A DNA stretch of 64,000 nucleotides from Nonomuraea polychroma (GTDB taxonomy: Bacteria; Actinomycetota; Actinomycetes; Streptosporangiales; Streptosporangiaceae): positions 4,526,001 to 4,590,000 of the forward strand of contig NZ_SAUN01000001.1 of NCBI RefSeq assembly GCF_004011505.1. Reading direction: 5' to 3'. Numbering within the stretch: the first letter of the stretch is position 1; the number at the start of each line of letters is the position of its first letter. Below, in pieces: positions 1 through 8,005 of this stretch. The translations under genes and the position numbers were made by a program. The notes under the pieces are model-generated. The model saw only the letters and a program-made list of their open reading frames with translations. It ran no database searches and was not told the origin of the DNA.

Positions 1-200
1 CCGTCGAACATCCACCACAGGATGGCGAAGAGCAGGAGCACGCGCCCGAAGCCGGGGAGGGACAGGTCGGCTTCGAGGATGTGGGTGAGCTGGGTGAGCG
101 TGAAGACGAAGACGACGTCGAAGAAGACTTCCACCGTGGTCACACGGTCGGCGGGGGCGCGGTCGGCCGCCCGCCACCGCGGCGCCGTCAGCCGCGCCAC
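1..200 (-). CDS. LtrA-family (low temperature requirement A) membrane protein, 5' part only
   Basis: The frame runs leftward off the window edge, so only about 66 N-terminal residues are seen. They contain EVFFDVVFVFTLTQLTH followed by FGRVLLLFAILWWMFDG. This matches the first transmembrane helix of LtrA-family proteins, where an FFDLVFVFALTQ-like motif is the hallmark. These are polytopic membrane proteins of unknown biochemical role. A GTG at 200 is preceded at good distance by a GGGAGG ribosome site; an in-frame GTG at 206 overlaps that site and is less likely. It lies 90 bp downstream of the GH43 remnant on the same strand. The family call rests on the motif alone. Confidence 0.75.
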   Translation of the reverse strand, partial: MARLTAPRWRAADRAPADRVTTVEVFFDVVFVFTLTQLTHILEADLSLPGFGRVLLLFAILWWMFD

Positions 201-289
201 GCGCACCTCCCTACGCCCCGCCCACCAGCCGGCGGTCCTGCTCTCACCCTACTGAGTCCCCACGCGGCACACGACCTATGCGGCGGCTC

Positions 290-1794
290 TCACCGGCCGC
301 CGGCGGCGGCGTACTCGAACCAGTCGAAGCTCGCGCTTGCCTCGGTCACGTACATGCCGATGACCCGCCCCGTGAAGCCGGTGGCGACCTCCGTGGACAC
401 GTACCGGCCGTCCAGCTCGGCGAGCAGCACCCCGCCCGCGGAGAAGGCGATGGTGTCCGGCCCGCGCGCCTCGACGCCCACCGGTCCGGCGGGCGGCCCG
501 GTCACGGACGGCGGCAGGATGTCGCGGGTGCGGATGTCGATGGCGAGCGTGAGCGGCCCGGGCGGCACGGGGTGCTGGGCCACGCACTGCCGCAGCGGCC
601 CGATCCGGGCGATCAACCGCGCCTGCCCGTCGCTCACCTCCAGGTCGTAGTGGTGGGCTTCGTCCATCCGCACCGACAGCCCCGCCTGTGACGACGGTCC
701 GGGCTCGAGCCGGGCGGTGACCCGGCAGTCGTGGTGCTGCTGGCGGCGGCCGATGAAGGTGTGCCCGGGGCGGTCCAGCGTCGGCCCCGTGGCGTGCAGG
801 GTGAGCCGGCCGGGCCGTTCGGTCAGCGACCAGGAGCCGTCGGGGCGGCTGCGCGGCGAGATCCAGCACGGCGCCAGCGTCTCACCGTCGAAGTGGTCCC
901 GGGCCGGCGCCTCGGGGAACGGGTGCCAGGCGGCCGGCGCGGGATGGCGTTCCTCCACCGGTCCCGCGACCGGCCAGCCGTCCACCCACGTGACCGGGAC
1001 GAGGAAGGTCTCCCGGCCGAGGACGTGGAAGTCGGGGCTGTGGCCGCGCGGCCGGGTGCCCAGCAGCACCATCCACCAGCTGCCGTCGGCGGCCTGCACG
1101 AGGTCGGCGTGCCCGGTGCTCTGGATCGGCCGGGCCGTGCCGCGGTGGGTGAGGATCGGGTTGACCGGCCCGGGTTCGAAGGGGCCGCGGGGCGAGCGGG
1201 CGCGGGCGATGGAGACGGCGTGGCCGCGTTCGGTGCCGCCTTCGGACATCAGCAGGTACCACCAGCCGTCCACCCGGTACAGGTGCGGCGCTTCTGGATA
1301 TTTCCCGCCGGTGCCCGACCAGATCGGGTACGGCCCCTCCAGGATCTCGCCCTTGTCCGGGTCGACCCGCGCGACCTGGTTCCCCGACACGGCGCTCCAG
1401 CAGGAGCCGTCCTCGTCCCAGGCCAGGTCGGGGTCGACGCCGGGCAGGTCGATCCAGATGGGGTCCGACCAGGGGCCTTCCGGGCGGTCGGCGGTGACGA
1501 CGAAGGTGCCGCGGCCGACGTTCGTCGTGATCAGGTAGAACCGGCCGTCATGGTGCCGGATGGTGGGCGCGTAGATCCCGCCGGAGGCGGACGCCTCCGG
1601 CGGGAGATCCAGCTGTGCGGGCCGGTCGAGCACGTTGCCGATCTGCCGCCAGGCACGAGGTCGCGGCTGTGGAAGATCGGCACGCCGGGGACGTACTCGA
1701 AGCTGGAGCACACGAGGTAGTAGTCCTCGCCGACCCGGCACACGCTCGGGTCCGGATGGAACCCGCCGATCACCGGGTTGTCGTACATGCGCAC
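290..1794 (-). pseudogene. GH43 glycoside hydrolase (beta-xylosidase/arabinosidase type), single-base frameshift
   Basis: The N-terminus (NPVIGGFHPDPSVCRVGEDYYLV) runs from ATG 1794 and carries the GH43 catalytic base Asp in HPDPS. Near 1652 the frame breaks: CTCGTGCCTGGCGGCAG should read CTCGTGCACTGGCGGCAG (LVHWRQ), so one A is missing. The rest of the enzyme continues in the shifted frame to the TGA at 290. It includes GVDPDL (likely the pKa-modulating Asp), KYPEAPHLYRVDGWWYLL (likely the acid Glu) and a C-terminal concanavalin-like domain. If repaired it would be about 501 residues, normal for the family, with no signal peptide, so intracellular action on short xylo- or arabino-oligosaccharides is likely. 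This is either a true null allele or a base-calling error. Confidence 0.88.
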
Positions 1795-1823
1795 GTCAGG
1801 GGTGTCCTTTCCGTCCGGCGTTG

Positions 1824-1837
1824 CCGAAAACTTTCGG
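1824..1837. promoter_or_regulatory. Palindromic operator upstream of GH43 gene
   Basis: CCGAAAACTTTCGG is an inverted repeat of CCGAAA/TTTCGG with a 2-bp spacer, 30 bp upstream of the GH43 start. CGAA-N-TTCG type repeats are known operators of LacI-type xylan/xylose repressors such as BxlR in streptomycetes. The site is seen directly; assigning it to a sugar repressor is inference, and no LacI gene lies in this window. Confidence 0.55.
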
Positions 1838-1920
1838 CCGGTAGCCGATCATCAGGTCGGGACTCTAGGTGCGCTGCTCGACACTCGTCAAAGGCCGTGC
1901 CCGGCAGGCCCCTGCGCCGG

Positions 1921-2928
1921 TCAGCCGCAGTGCTCGAAGGGGCTGGTGTAGGTGGCGGAGCCGGCCGTGCCGCCCCACTTGACGCACTTGCCTGCCGCGG
2001 CCGCGCGCACCGGTCCGGCGTAGTAGGCGAAGCTGCCGCTGTCGCTCACCCGCGCCTTGCCCTGCACCTCCAGGAAGGCGCTGGTCGCGGTGGCGGTGCC
2101 GAGCGACGTCTTCTTGATCGTCGCCACGCAGTTGTTGCCGTTGCCGGTGTTGTAGAGCAGGTAGGCGGTGCCGGCCGAGCCCAGCGCCGCTGAGTCGATC
2201 ACCTCGAAGCCGCTGCCGCACACCTCCTCGGGCGTGTGCGGGTTGGTGCCGCCGCCACCGCCGCCGCAGGCGTTCCTGGAGGTCAGCGTCTGGTTCGGGT
2301 AGCCGAAGGTGACGCCGTTGAAGACGGCCTTGCGGATGTTGCCCGGGTAGCCGGTGCCCTGGCGCACCTCGTAGTGGAGGTGAGGGCTGATGTTGTTGCC
2401 CGGCTTGCTCGTCTTGCCGACCGTGCCGATCTTCTGGCCCTGGGTGACGCGGGCGCCCGCGCTCACCGAGCGCACGTTCAGGTGCGCGTAGAACGTGGTC
2501 CAGCCGCCCCCGTGGTCGATCTTGACCAGGTTGCCGAAGCCGTTGGCCGAGCCCTGGTGGGCCGAGATGACCACGGTGCCGGCCGCGGCGGCGACGACGG
2601 TGTCGCCGAGGTCGGCGCCGGCCGTGCTGCCCCGGTTGAAGTCGATCTCGTACGACCGGTGGGCGCTGCTGTTGCTGGAGTTGCCCGTCCAGCTCTGGCC
2701 GCACGGGAAGGGGAGCTGGAAGGCCGGCGTCGCCAGGGTCGACACCGGCGGGACCTCGACGGTGTCCGGCGGGTCGTTGGGGTCCGGCGTGGGGGCCGGC
2801 GCCGGCGTCGGCGCCGCCTGTTGGGCGGCCTGGCCCGCCACGGCGACCTGGCCCGCCACGGCGACTTGGCCCGACATGAGTCCGGCCACCAGGAGGAACC
2901 CCACCGTAAGCACCCCTCTGGGTCTCAT
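1921..2928 (-). CDS. Secreted M23-family (LytM-type) zinc metallopeptidase
   Basis: This 335-residue protein starts at ATG 2928, eight bases after a GAAAGGA site. The N-terminus has two Arg, a hydrophobic stretch and an Ala-rich end, a Sec signal peptide. A Pro/Ala/Thr linker follows, then the peptidase domain with HRSYEIDF (first zinc His and Asp) and HLHYEV (HxH with the third ligand) at about residues 115-225. A Gly-rich hinge leads to a C-terminal beta-type domain of about 110 residues that may bind the wall. The product should cleave peptidoglycan cross-links or bacterial proteins outside the cell. The signal region contains a short tandem duplication (VAVAGQ twice). The gene is divergent from the SARP regulator. 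Confidence 0.87.
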   Translation of the reverse strand: MRPRGVLTVGFLLVAGLMSGQVAVAGQVAVAGQAAQQAAPTPAPAPTPDPNDPPDTVEVPPVSTLATPAFQLPFPCGQSWTGNSSNSSAHRSYEIDFNRGSTAGADLGDTVVAAAAGTVVISAHQGSANGFGNLVKIDHGGGWTTFYAHLNVRSVSAGARVTQGQKIGTVGKTSKPGNNISPHLHYEVRQGTGYPGNIRKAVFNGVTFGYPNQTLTSRNACGGGGGGTNPHTPEEVCGSGFEVIDSAALGSAGTAYLLYNTGNGNNCVATIKKTSLGTATATSAFLEVQGKARVSDSGSFAYYAGPVRAAAAGKCVKWGGTAGSATYTSPFEHCG

Positions 2929-3097
2929 ACGGATCCTTTCTGCAGGTGAAACACGAGAAGTGCTCGTGCTGGAAACCCAGATTGGGAATACGGCATACAG
3001 AGAACATCCAAAATCGGTATAAAGGCCGAGCCGGCTTGAACGACGACCCAAAACGAATCGGCGCGACTGCGCCACCTGAGAAGTAGGTGCGTTCGTA

Positions 3098-6046
3098 GTG
3101 GTTGACCAGCCGAATTTCGGCATTCTCGGGCCTTTGCTGGTCCGGACGCCGGAACAGATCGTCCGCGTCGCCGGCAGAAAACCCAAACTGCTGCTCGCCT
3201 CGCTGCTGCTGGAGGCGAACCAGGTGGTCGGCTCGGACGTGCTCATCGAGGTGTTGTGGCCGGCGAACCCGCCGTCGTCGGCCGTGGCGAATCTGCGGAC
3301 CTACGTGAGCTCTCTGCGCACCGCCGTGGGGGATGCGGGGGCGCGGATCGTGGCCCACTCCTCCGGGTACGCGATCGAGCCGGCGACCGAGCAGTTGGAC
3401 GTGCTGCTGTTCGAGAGCCTGGTGGGCCGTGCGCGGGCGGCGCAGAGCGCCGGTGAGGCGGCCGGGCATCTGCGGGCCGCGCTGGCGCTGTGGCGCGGCA
3501 ACCCCCTGGGCGACCTGCCTGCCAGCCCGCTGTGGGACGGGCGGTTGCGCGCGCTGGCCCAGGCGCGGCTCGGCGCGGCCGAGGAGCTGGTGGCGGCGAA
3601 GCTGGCCGGTGAGGAGTACGCCTCGGCGATCGATGACCTGCGGGAGCTGATCGGCGAGCACCCTTACCGGGAGGATCTGTGGCAGCGGTTGATCCTCGCG
3701 CTGCACCGCGGCGGGCGGCGGGCCGAGGCGCTGCACGCGTACACCACGATCCGGCGGCAGCTGATCGACGAGCTCGGCATCGAGCCGGGACAGGACCTGC
3801 GTGACGCGCACGCCGCCGTGCTGGCCGGCGATCCTCCTGCGGACCCGGCCGCCGCGCCTGCCACCCCGGCCTTGATCCGGGTCGCGCCCGGCAGGACCGC
3901 CCACCTCCCCACCGTGTCCAGCGGCGCCACCAAGAACGGGCCTGCGCCGGAGTCCGGGCACGCCCTTCCCCCGCCCCATCAGTTACCTGCCGACGTGCCT
4001 GACTTCACCGGCAGGGCGGAGGCCGTCGCCGCGCTCACCGGCGCGCTGTGGCCTCGCGACCAGGCGGCGGACGGGCCGCCGGCGATCGCCGTGGTGGTGG
4101 GCCCGCCGGGGGTGGGCAAGTCGGCGCTCGCCGTGCACTGCGCGCACGCCGTACGAGCGCACTACCCCGAGGGCCAGCTGCACCTGTGCCTGGGCGGCAC
4201 CGGCCAGGCCCCGGCCGACCCGGGCGACCTGCTGGCCGAGGCCCTGCGGGCGCTGGGCGTGTCCGAGGCGGCCCTGCCGCCGTCGGCGCACGAGCGGGCC
4301 ACGCTGTACCGTTCCCTGCTGGCCGAGCGCCCCATGCTGGTCTTCCTCGACGACGCCGCCGACGCCGCCCAGGTGCGGGCGCTGCTGCCCGGCAGCGGCT
4401 GCGCGGTGCTCGTGACGAGCCGGCGGCGCATCACCGAGCTGCCCGGCGCGCTGCTGCTGGAGCTGGACGTGCTGTCACCGGAGGAGGGCGAGGAGCTGCT
4501 GGGCCGGATCGCCGGCGCCGAGCGGGTGGCCGGCGAGCGGGCGGCCGCGCTGGCGATCCTGGAGTCGTGCGGGCACCTGCCGCTGGCGATCAGGGTCGCC
4601 GGGGCGCGCCTGGCCGGACGGCCCGGCTGGTCGCTGGGCGTGCTGCAGCAGCGGCTGGCGGACGAGGCGACCAGGCTCGACGAGCTGTCCGCCGGCGACC
4701 TGGAGGTACGTGCCTCGTTCGACCTCAGCTACCGCCGGCTGCCCGGCGACGCGGCCCGGGCGTTCCGCGGGCTGGGCCTGCTCGGCCCGGCGTCCGTGCC
4801 CGGCTGGGTGGCCGACGCCGTGCTCGACCGGCACCGCGCGGACGCCGTCGTGGACACGCTGGTGGACGTGAGCCTGCTGCGGCTGGTCGGCACCGACCCG
4901 CTCGGCCAGCCCCGTTACCGCCTGCCCGACCTGGTCCGCTGCACCGCCAGGGAGAAGGCCGGCGGCGAGGTCGAACGCCAGGCGCTCACCCGGGTCCTCG
5001 GCGGCTGGATGTCGGCCGCCGAGCACGCCACCTCCCGGCTGCCGACCACGCTGTTCAGCATGACGTCCGAGGCGGCGCCCCGCTGGAGCCTGGAGCGGGA
5101 GACGCTCGGCCGCCTGACCGCCGACCCGCTGACGTGGTTCGACGCCGAGCGCGAGTCGCTGGTGGACGCCGTGCGGCTGGCGGCCGGCGCCGGGCTGGCG
5201 CAGTCGGCGTGGGGGCTCGCCGCGACGCTCGTGCCGTACTTCGACCTGCACTGCCGCCTCGACGACTGGCAGAGCACCCACCGGATCGCGCTCGACAGCG
5301 CCCGCGCGGCCGGCGACCGGCGTGGCGAGGCGGCCATGTTGCGCGGGCTCGCGCAGGTCTGCCTCTACCAGGACCGCTACACCGAGGCCGAGGAGAACCT
5401 GCGGCGTGCCCGGGCGATCTTCCGCGAGCTCGGTGACGCGCGGGCCGAGGCGATCTCGATCTGCGGGCTGGGCGCGGTCAACCAGTTCTCCGGCCGGCAC
5501 CTGCGGGCGCTGGGCTACTTCCGGCACGCGCTGGCCATGTTCCTCGCGGTGAGCGACACCAGCGGGGAGGCGTACGCGCGCCAGGCGATCGGCCGGGTCT
5601 ACCTGTCGCTGCAGGACCCCGGGCAGGCCTCCCGGTGGCTCGGCGAGGCGCTGCGGCTGGCCGGGGAGCTCGGTGACGCCCACCGCGAGGGTTGCGTGTC
5701 CATGCATCTGGGCCGCCTGCACGACCTGACCGCCGAGCCCGACGAGGCGATGCGCTTCCAGGGGCGGGCGCTGGACATCTTCGAGACGCTCGGCGACCGG
5801 CACTGCGGCGCGTACGCCCTGCAGGGCCTGGGCGGCCTGCGGGCGGCCCGCGGCGACCGGTCGCACGGCGGCGATGAGCTGCGGCGCTCGCTGGAGATCT
5901 TCCAGCAGCTGGGCGACCGCAGCGGCGAGGCGGCCGCCTTCCAGACGCTCGGCGACCTGTACCGCTCGGCCGGCCGCACCGCGCTGGCCTCCCACTACTT
6001 CCACCGCGCCGTCGAGCTGCGCCGCCAGTTGCGCGAGCTCAGCTGA
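3098..6046 (+). CDS. SARP-family regulator with BTAD, NB-ARC ATPase and TPR domains (AfsR-like)
   Basis: A 982-residue cytoplasmic regulator starting at GTG 3098. The N-terminus (FGILGPLLVRTPEQIVRVAG) is the OmpR-type winged helix of SARPs, followed by a bacterial transcriptional activator domain to about residue 245. The STAND/NB-ARC module has a Walker A at about residue 335 (VVGPPGVGKSAL), a Walker B (MLVFLDDAAD) and a GLPL-like motif (GHLPLAIRVAG). TPR-like repeats fill residues 740-980. Large SARPs of this layout activate secondary-metabolite or developmental genes in response to a ligand or phosphorylation. No biosynthetic genes lie next to it; the nearest partner is the divergent M23 peptidase. 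A TATAAA hexamer at 3018-3023 could be its -10 element. Confidence 0.9.
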   Translation: MVDQPNFGILGPLLVRTPEQIVRVAGRKPKLLLASLLLEANQVVGSDVLIEVLWPANPPSSAVANLRTYVSSLRTAVGDAGARIVAHSSGYAIEPATEQLDVLLFESLVGRARAAQSAGEAAGHLRAALALWRGNPLGDLPASPLWDGRLRALAQARLGAAEELVAAKLAGEEYASAIDDLRELIGEHPYREDLWQRLILALHRGGRRAEALHAYTTIRRQLIDELGIEPGQDLRDAHAAVLAGDPPADPAAAPATPALIRVAPGRTAHLPTVSSGATKNGPAPESGHALPPPHQLPADVPDFTGRAEAVAALTGALWPRDQAADGPPAIAVVVGPPGVGKSALAVHCAHAVRAHYPEGQLHLCLGGTGQAPADPGDLLAEALRALGVSEAALPPSAHERATLYRSLLAERPMLVFLDDAADAAQVRALLPGSGCAVLVTSRRRITELPGALLLELDVLSPEEGEELLGRIAGAERVAGERAAALAILESCGHLPLAIRVAGARLAGRPGWSLGVLQQRLADEATRLDELSAGDLEVRASFDLSYRRLPGDAARAFRGLGLLGPASVPGWVADAVLDRHRADAVVDTLVDVSLLRLVGTDPLGQPRYRLPDLVRCTAREKAGGEVERQALTRVLGGWMSAAEHATSRLPTTLFSMTSEAAPRWSLERETLGRLTADPLTWFDAERESLVDAVRLAAGAGLAQSAWGLAATLVPYFDLHCRLDDWQSTHRIALDSARAAGDRRGEAAMLRGLAQVCLYQDRYTEAEENLRRARAIFRELGDARAEAISICGLGAVNQFSGRHLRALGYFRHALAMFLAVSDTSGEAYARQAIGRVYLSLQDPGQASRWLGEALRLAGELGDAHREGCVSMHLGRLHDLTAEPDEAMRFQGRALDIFETLGDRHCGAYALQGLGGLRAARGDRSHGGDELRRSLEIFQQLGDRSGEAAAFQTLGDLYRSAGRTALASHYFHRAVELRRQLRELS

Positions 6047-6259
6047 GCTTCACCTGGTCCGTCACCCGCCGGCCAGATGGCTCCTGATCGCCTCGACCAG
6101 CGGCTCGGCCAGCAGGATGGTGCGCACCAGCGTCTGGATCCAGGCCCGCCGGCGATCGCGCTCATGGCCCGGGGCTGGGACGGCGGCCCGCCGGCGCCGC
6201 GCTTCCCGGACACCTGGACGGTCCGGCACGAAGGGCTGCGGCCGATGCCCTGGCCGACG
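6047..6259 (-). other. Unassigned stretch with an open C-terminal-like frame
   Basis: Between the SARP stop and the DODA remnant, a minus-strand frame ends with a TGA at 6062-6064 and reads RRRAWIQTLVRTILLAEPLVEAIRSHLAGG. This helical tail looks like the end of a lost protein, but no start or family is recognisable. It is probably debris from the same deletions that damaged the neighbouring dioxygenase. Confidence 0.25.
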
Positions 6260-6705
6260 TCAGATCTCGAGCGAGCGCTTCGACAAGCCCATCATGTAGC
6301 CGTCGATGACCGTGCGGTCCGGCCGGTCCGGCCGGCCGAGGACGGGACCGCGCCCTCGAGCATCTCCCTGGTGACGAACGGCAGCCCGTGCGTCATGAAC
6401 CCCGACCCGATCACCAGCACGCCCCCCTCCCGCAGCGGGGCCAGCCGCGCCGCGAGATCCAGGAGCGCGGCCGGGTCGTGGGCGGGCAGGCTGAGCTGGA
6501 GCACGGGGATGTCGGCCAGCGGGTACATCGCCATCAGCGGCACCCAGGCGCCGTGGTCGAGCCCGCGGCCGGCGTGCTGGTGGACGGGCTCGCCGTCGGG
6601 CATCATCGCGGCCACGCGCCGGGCCAGGCCGGTGGCGTCAGCTCGTCGATCCACGGGCCGTCGTCGAAGAGCGGAGGCTCCTTGCTGAGGGGCGGCGAGG
6701 TCGGA
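6260..6705 (-). pseudogene. DODA-type extradiol ring-cleavage dioxygenase (LigB fold), multiply deleted
   Basis: Three separated blocks of one DODA-family protein are visible in different frames. They are an N-terminal PPLFDDGPWIDEL, a middle block (RGLDHGAWVPLMAMYP, then LPAHDPAALLDLAARLAPL and IGSGFMTHGLP), and the C-terminal signature VIDGYMMGLSKRSLEI with its stop at 6260. The segments joining them are missing: the metal-binding N-terminal His region, and the stretch between GFMTHGLP and VIDGY. Intact enzymes are about 260 residues and this locus could encode at most about 150, so it is dead. In many actinomycetes a MarR regulator, a DoxX protein and a DODA enzyme sit together, as the remnants do here. 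Confidence 0.8.
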
Positions 6706-6714
6706 GGCGTGGGG

Positions 6715-7209
6715 TCAGCGCCCGCCGAGGCAGGTCTCGTCGGGGTCGATGGCGAGGGAGATGCGGCGGCCGATGTCACGCAGGTGCCGGACCTGGGCCT
6801 TGGTGAGGGGGTCGAAAACGTAGCGGCGCACGGCCTCGACGTGTCCCGGGGCGGTCGCGACGACCTTCTTCCAGCCCTCCACCGTGAGGATGGCCAGGGT
6901 GTAGCGGCCGTCGGCGGGGTCCGGCGCGCGGCGCACCCACCCGCGCTTCTCCAGCCGCTTGACCACGTGCGACAGGCGCGACAACGACCCGTCGGAGAGC
7001 GCCGCGAGCTCGCTCATCCGCACGGCCTGCTCCTCGCTCATCGACAACATCGCCATCACCTGGTATTCGAAATGGCTGATCCCGGCGTCGCGCTGCAGCT
7101 GTCCGTCCAGCGCGGCCGACAGCCTGATGAGCACGCTGGTCAGCGCCAGCCAGCTCTCCATCTCCTCTTCGCTCAACCAGCGCGGCTCCTGCGGTGATGC
7201 GTCGTCCAT
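6715..7209 (-). CDS. MarR-family transcriptional regulator
   Basis: A 164-residue winged-helix protein from ATG 7209 (MDDASPQEPRWLSEEEMESW). The N-terminal dimerisation helices precede the recognition region (MSELAALSDGSLSRLSHVVK) and the wing (RRAPDPADGRYTLAILT). Members with this MarR/SlyA layout are repressors released by phenolic or oxidising ligands. Longer in-frame starts up to 7269 exist, but they would run through two operator palindromes, so 7209 is preferred. It faces the DoxX gene across about 120 bp holding three copies of one palindrome, so it very probably controls itself and DoxX. Its 3' end abuts the dioxygenase remnant, a likely former target. Confidence 0.9.
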   Translation of the reverse strand: MDDASPQEPRWLSEEEMESWLALTSVLIRLSAALDGQLQRDAGISHFEYQVMAMLSMSEEQAVRMSELAALSDGSLSRLSHVVKRLEKRGWVRRAPDPADGRYTLAILTVEGWKKVVATAPGHVEAVRRYVFDPLTKAQVRHLRDIGRRISLAIDPDETCLGGR

Positions 7210-7222
7210 GACGTCCACTCTA

Positions 7223-7238
7223 ACTTGAACTCTCAAGT
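7223..7238. promoter_or_regulatory. MarR operator copy 1
   Basis: ACTTGA-ACTC-TCAAGT is a perfect 6+6 inverted repeat beginning 14 bp upstream of the MarR start. Two more copies of the same motif follow at 33- and 34-bp spacing, about three helical turns each, which places the sites on similar faces of the DNA. Confidence 0.8.
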
Positions 7239-7255
7239 GATCACACCCGGGATTC

Positions 7256-7271
7256 ACTTGACGCTTCAAGT
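7256..7271. promoter_or_regulatory. MarR operator copy 2
   Basis: ACTTGA-CGCT-TCAAGT has the same perfect half-sites as copy 1 with a different 4-bp centre. Conserved arms with variable centres are what a dimeric regulator site looks like. It lies midway between the divergent MarR and DoxX starts. Confidence 0.8.
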
Positions 7272-7289
7272 CCTGCGGCGTAGATTCCC

Positions 7290-7305
7290 GGTTGAAGCTT
7301 CAAGT
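7290..7305. promoter_or_regulatory. MarR operator copy 3
   Basis: GGTTGA-AGCT-TCAAGT keeps the right arm exactly and matches four of six bases in the left arm. Its core TTGAAGCTTCAA is itself a perfect 12-bp palindrome. It lies 26 bp before the DoxX start, well placed to block that promoter or its early transcript. Confidence 0.7.
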
Positions 7306-7330
7306 CAATCCGTCTTGGATCGGAACCCCG

Positions 7331-7706
7331 ATGAACGTCGCACTGTGGGTCGTCGCCGGCCTGCCGGCCCTCGTCTTCCTCGCCGCCGGACTGATGAAGA
7401 TCAGCCAGCCGAAGGAGAAGCCGGCCGCCTCCGGCATGGCCTGGACCGAGGACTTCTCCCCCGGCGCCGTCAAGGCCATCGGCACGCTCGAGCTGCTGGC
7501 CGCCATCGGTCTGAATCCTGCCCGCGGCGCTCGGCATCGTGCCGGTGCTGACGCCGCTCGCCGCGACCGGGCTGGTCGTGGTCATGATCGGGGCGGCGGT
7601 CACGCACGCCCGCCGCAAAGAGCACCAGATGATCCTGGGCAATCTGGTGCTGCTCGCCCTGGCCGCCGTGGTGGCGAGGGGCCGCTTCGGCCCGTACTCC
7701 TTCTGA
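7331..7706 (+). pseudogene. DoxX-like small membrane protein, one-base insertion
   Basis: From ATG 7331 the frame reads MNVALWVVAGLPALVFLAAG and continues to TLELLAAIGL, matching the first half of a four-helix DoxX-like membrane protein. At 7511-7518 the sequence CTGAATCCTG should be CTGATCCTG; one extra A at about 7514 shifts the frame. The second half (LPAALGIVPVLTPLAATGL, then VVVMIGAAVTHARRKEH and GNLVLLALAAVVA) continues cleanly to the TGA at 7704-7706. Restored length is about 124 residues, normal for the family. DoxX proteins are linked to redox or thiol stress and quinone handling. The clean continuation suggests a very recent mutation or a sequencing error. Confidence 0.85.
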
Positions 7707-7779
7707 CGGAATAGCGCCGGGAAGGGTGCTGTTCCACGCCAACACGTTCAGACGTTGAACGATTTACGAAGGGATCGTC

Positions 7780-7932
7780 ATGGAAATCGCCTTCATGCTC
7801 ACCATGAGCATCATCGTCGGAAGCCTCCTCACCGGAGGGGTGGCCGCCCTCGTGCTGAGCGGCATCAAGGACCGCCAGTGGCCGGTGCGCCGGTGGCGGC
7901 GCGTCGTCTACCGCGGCTTCATCCCGCGTTGA
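7780..7932 (+). CDS. Small single-helix membrane protein, unknown function
   Basis: A 50-residue frame starts at ATG 7780, six bases after GAAGGGA. It encodes one hydrophobic helix (FMLTMSIIVGSLLTGGVAAL) followed by a strongly basic tail (RQWPVRRWRRVVYRGFIPR), giving an N-out, C-in topology by the positive-inside rule. It lies 73 bp after the DoxX remnant and just before a strong terminator hairpin, so it may be the last cistron of the MarR-controlled transcript. I do not recognise a family. The good ribosome site and helix composition support a real gene. Confidence 0.5.
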   Translation: MEIAFMLTMSIIVGSLLTGGVAALVLSGIKDRQWPVRRWRRVVYRGFIPR

Positions 7933-7958
7933 CCCCCAGCCTGCTCCAGGGGGGTGGC

Positions 7959-7997
7959 CGCGGACGAGCGCGTTCTCCATGAACGCGCTCGTCCGCG
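7959..7997. terminator. Perfect 17-bp stem hairpin between convergent genes
   Basis: The arms 7959-7975 and 7981-7997 (right arm GAACGCGCTCGTCCGCG) are exact reverse complements around a 5-base TCCAT loop. The hairpin sits between the stop of the small membrane gene (7932) and the stop of the cupin gene (8006). It has no U-tract, as is usual for actinobacterial hairpin terminators, and should work in both directions. Confidence 0.8.
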
Positions 7998-8005
7998 TCG
8001 GCGCG

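Noticed and set aside
1865..3979. 704-codon minus-strand frame across the M23 and SARP genes
   Set aside because: Real proteins with signal peptide and ATPase motifs occupy the other frames.
3098..6046. SARP regulator as sign of a biosynthetic gene cluster
   Set aside because: No PKS, NRPS, terpene, RiPP or other core enzyme lies within the window; the P450/ferredoxin operon alone is not evidence for one.
6047..6300. Plus-strand frame following the SARP stop as a gene
   Set aside because: It is the antisense of the DODA C-terminal signature and the unassigned minus-strand tail; no domain or ribosome site.
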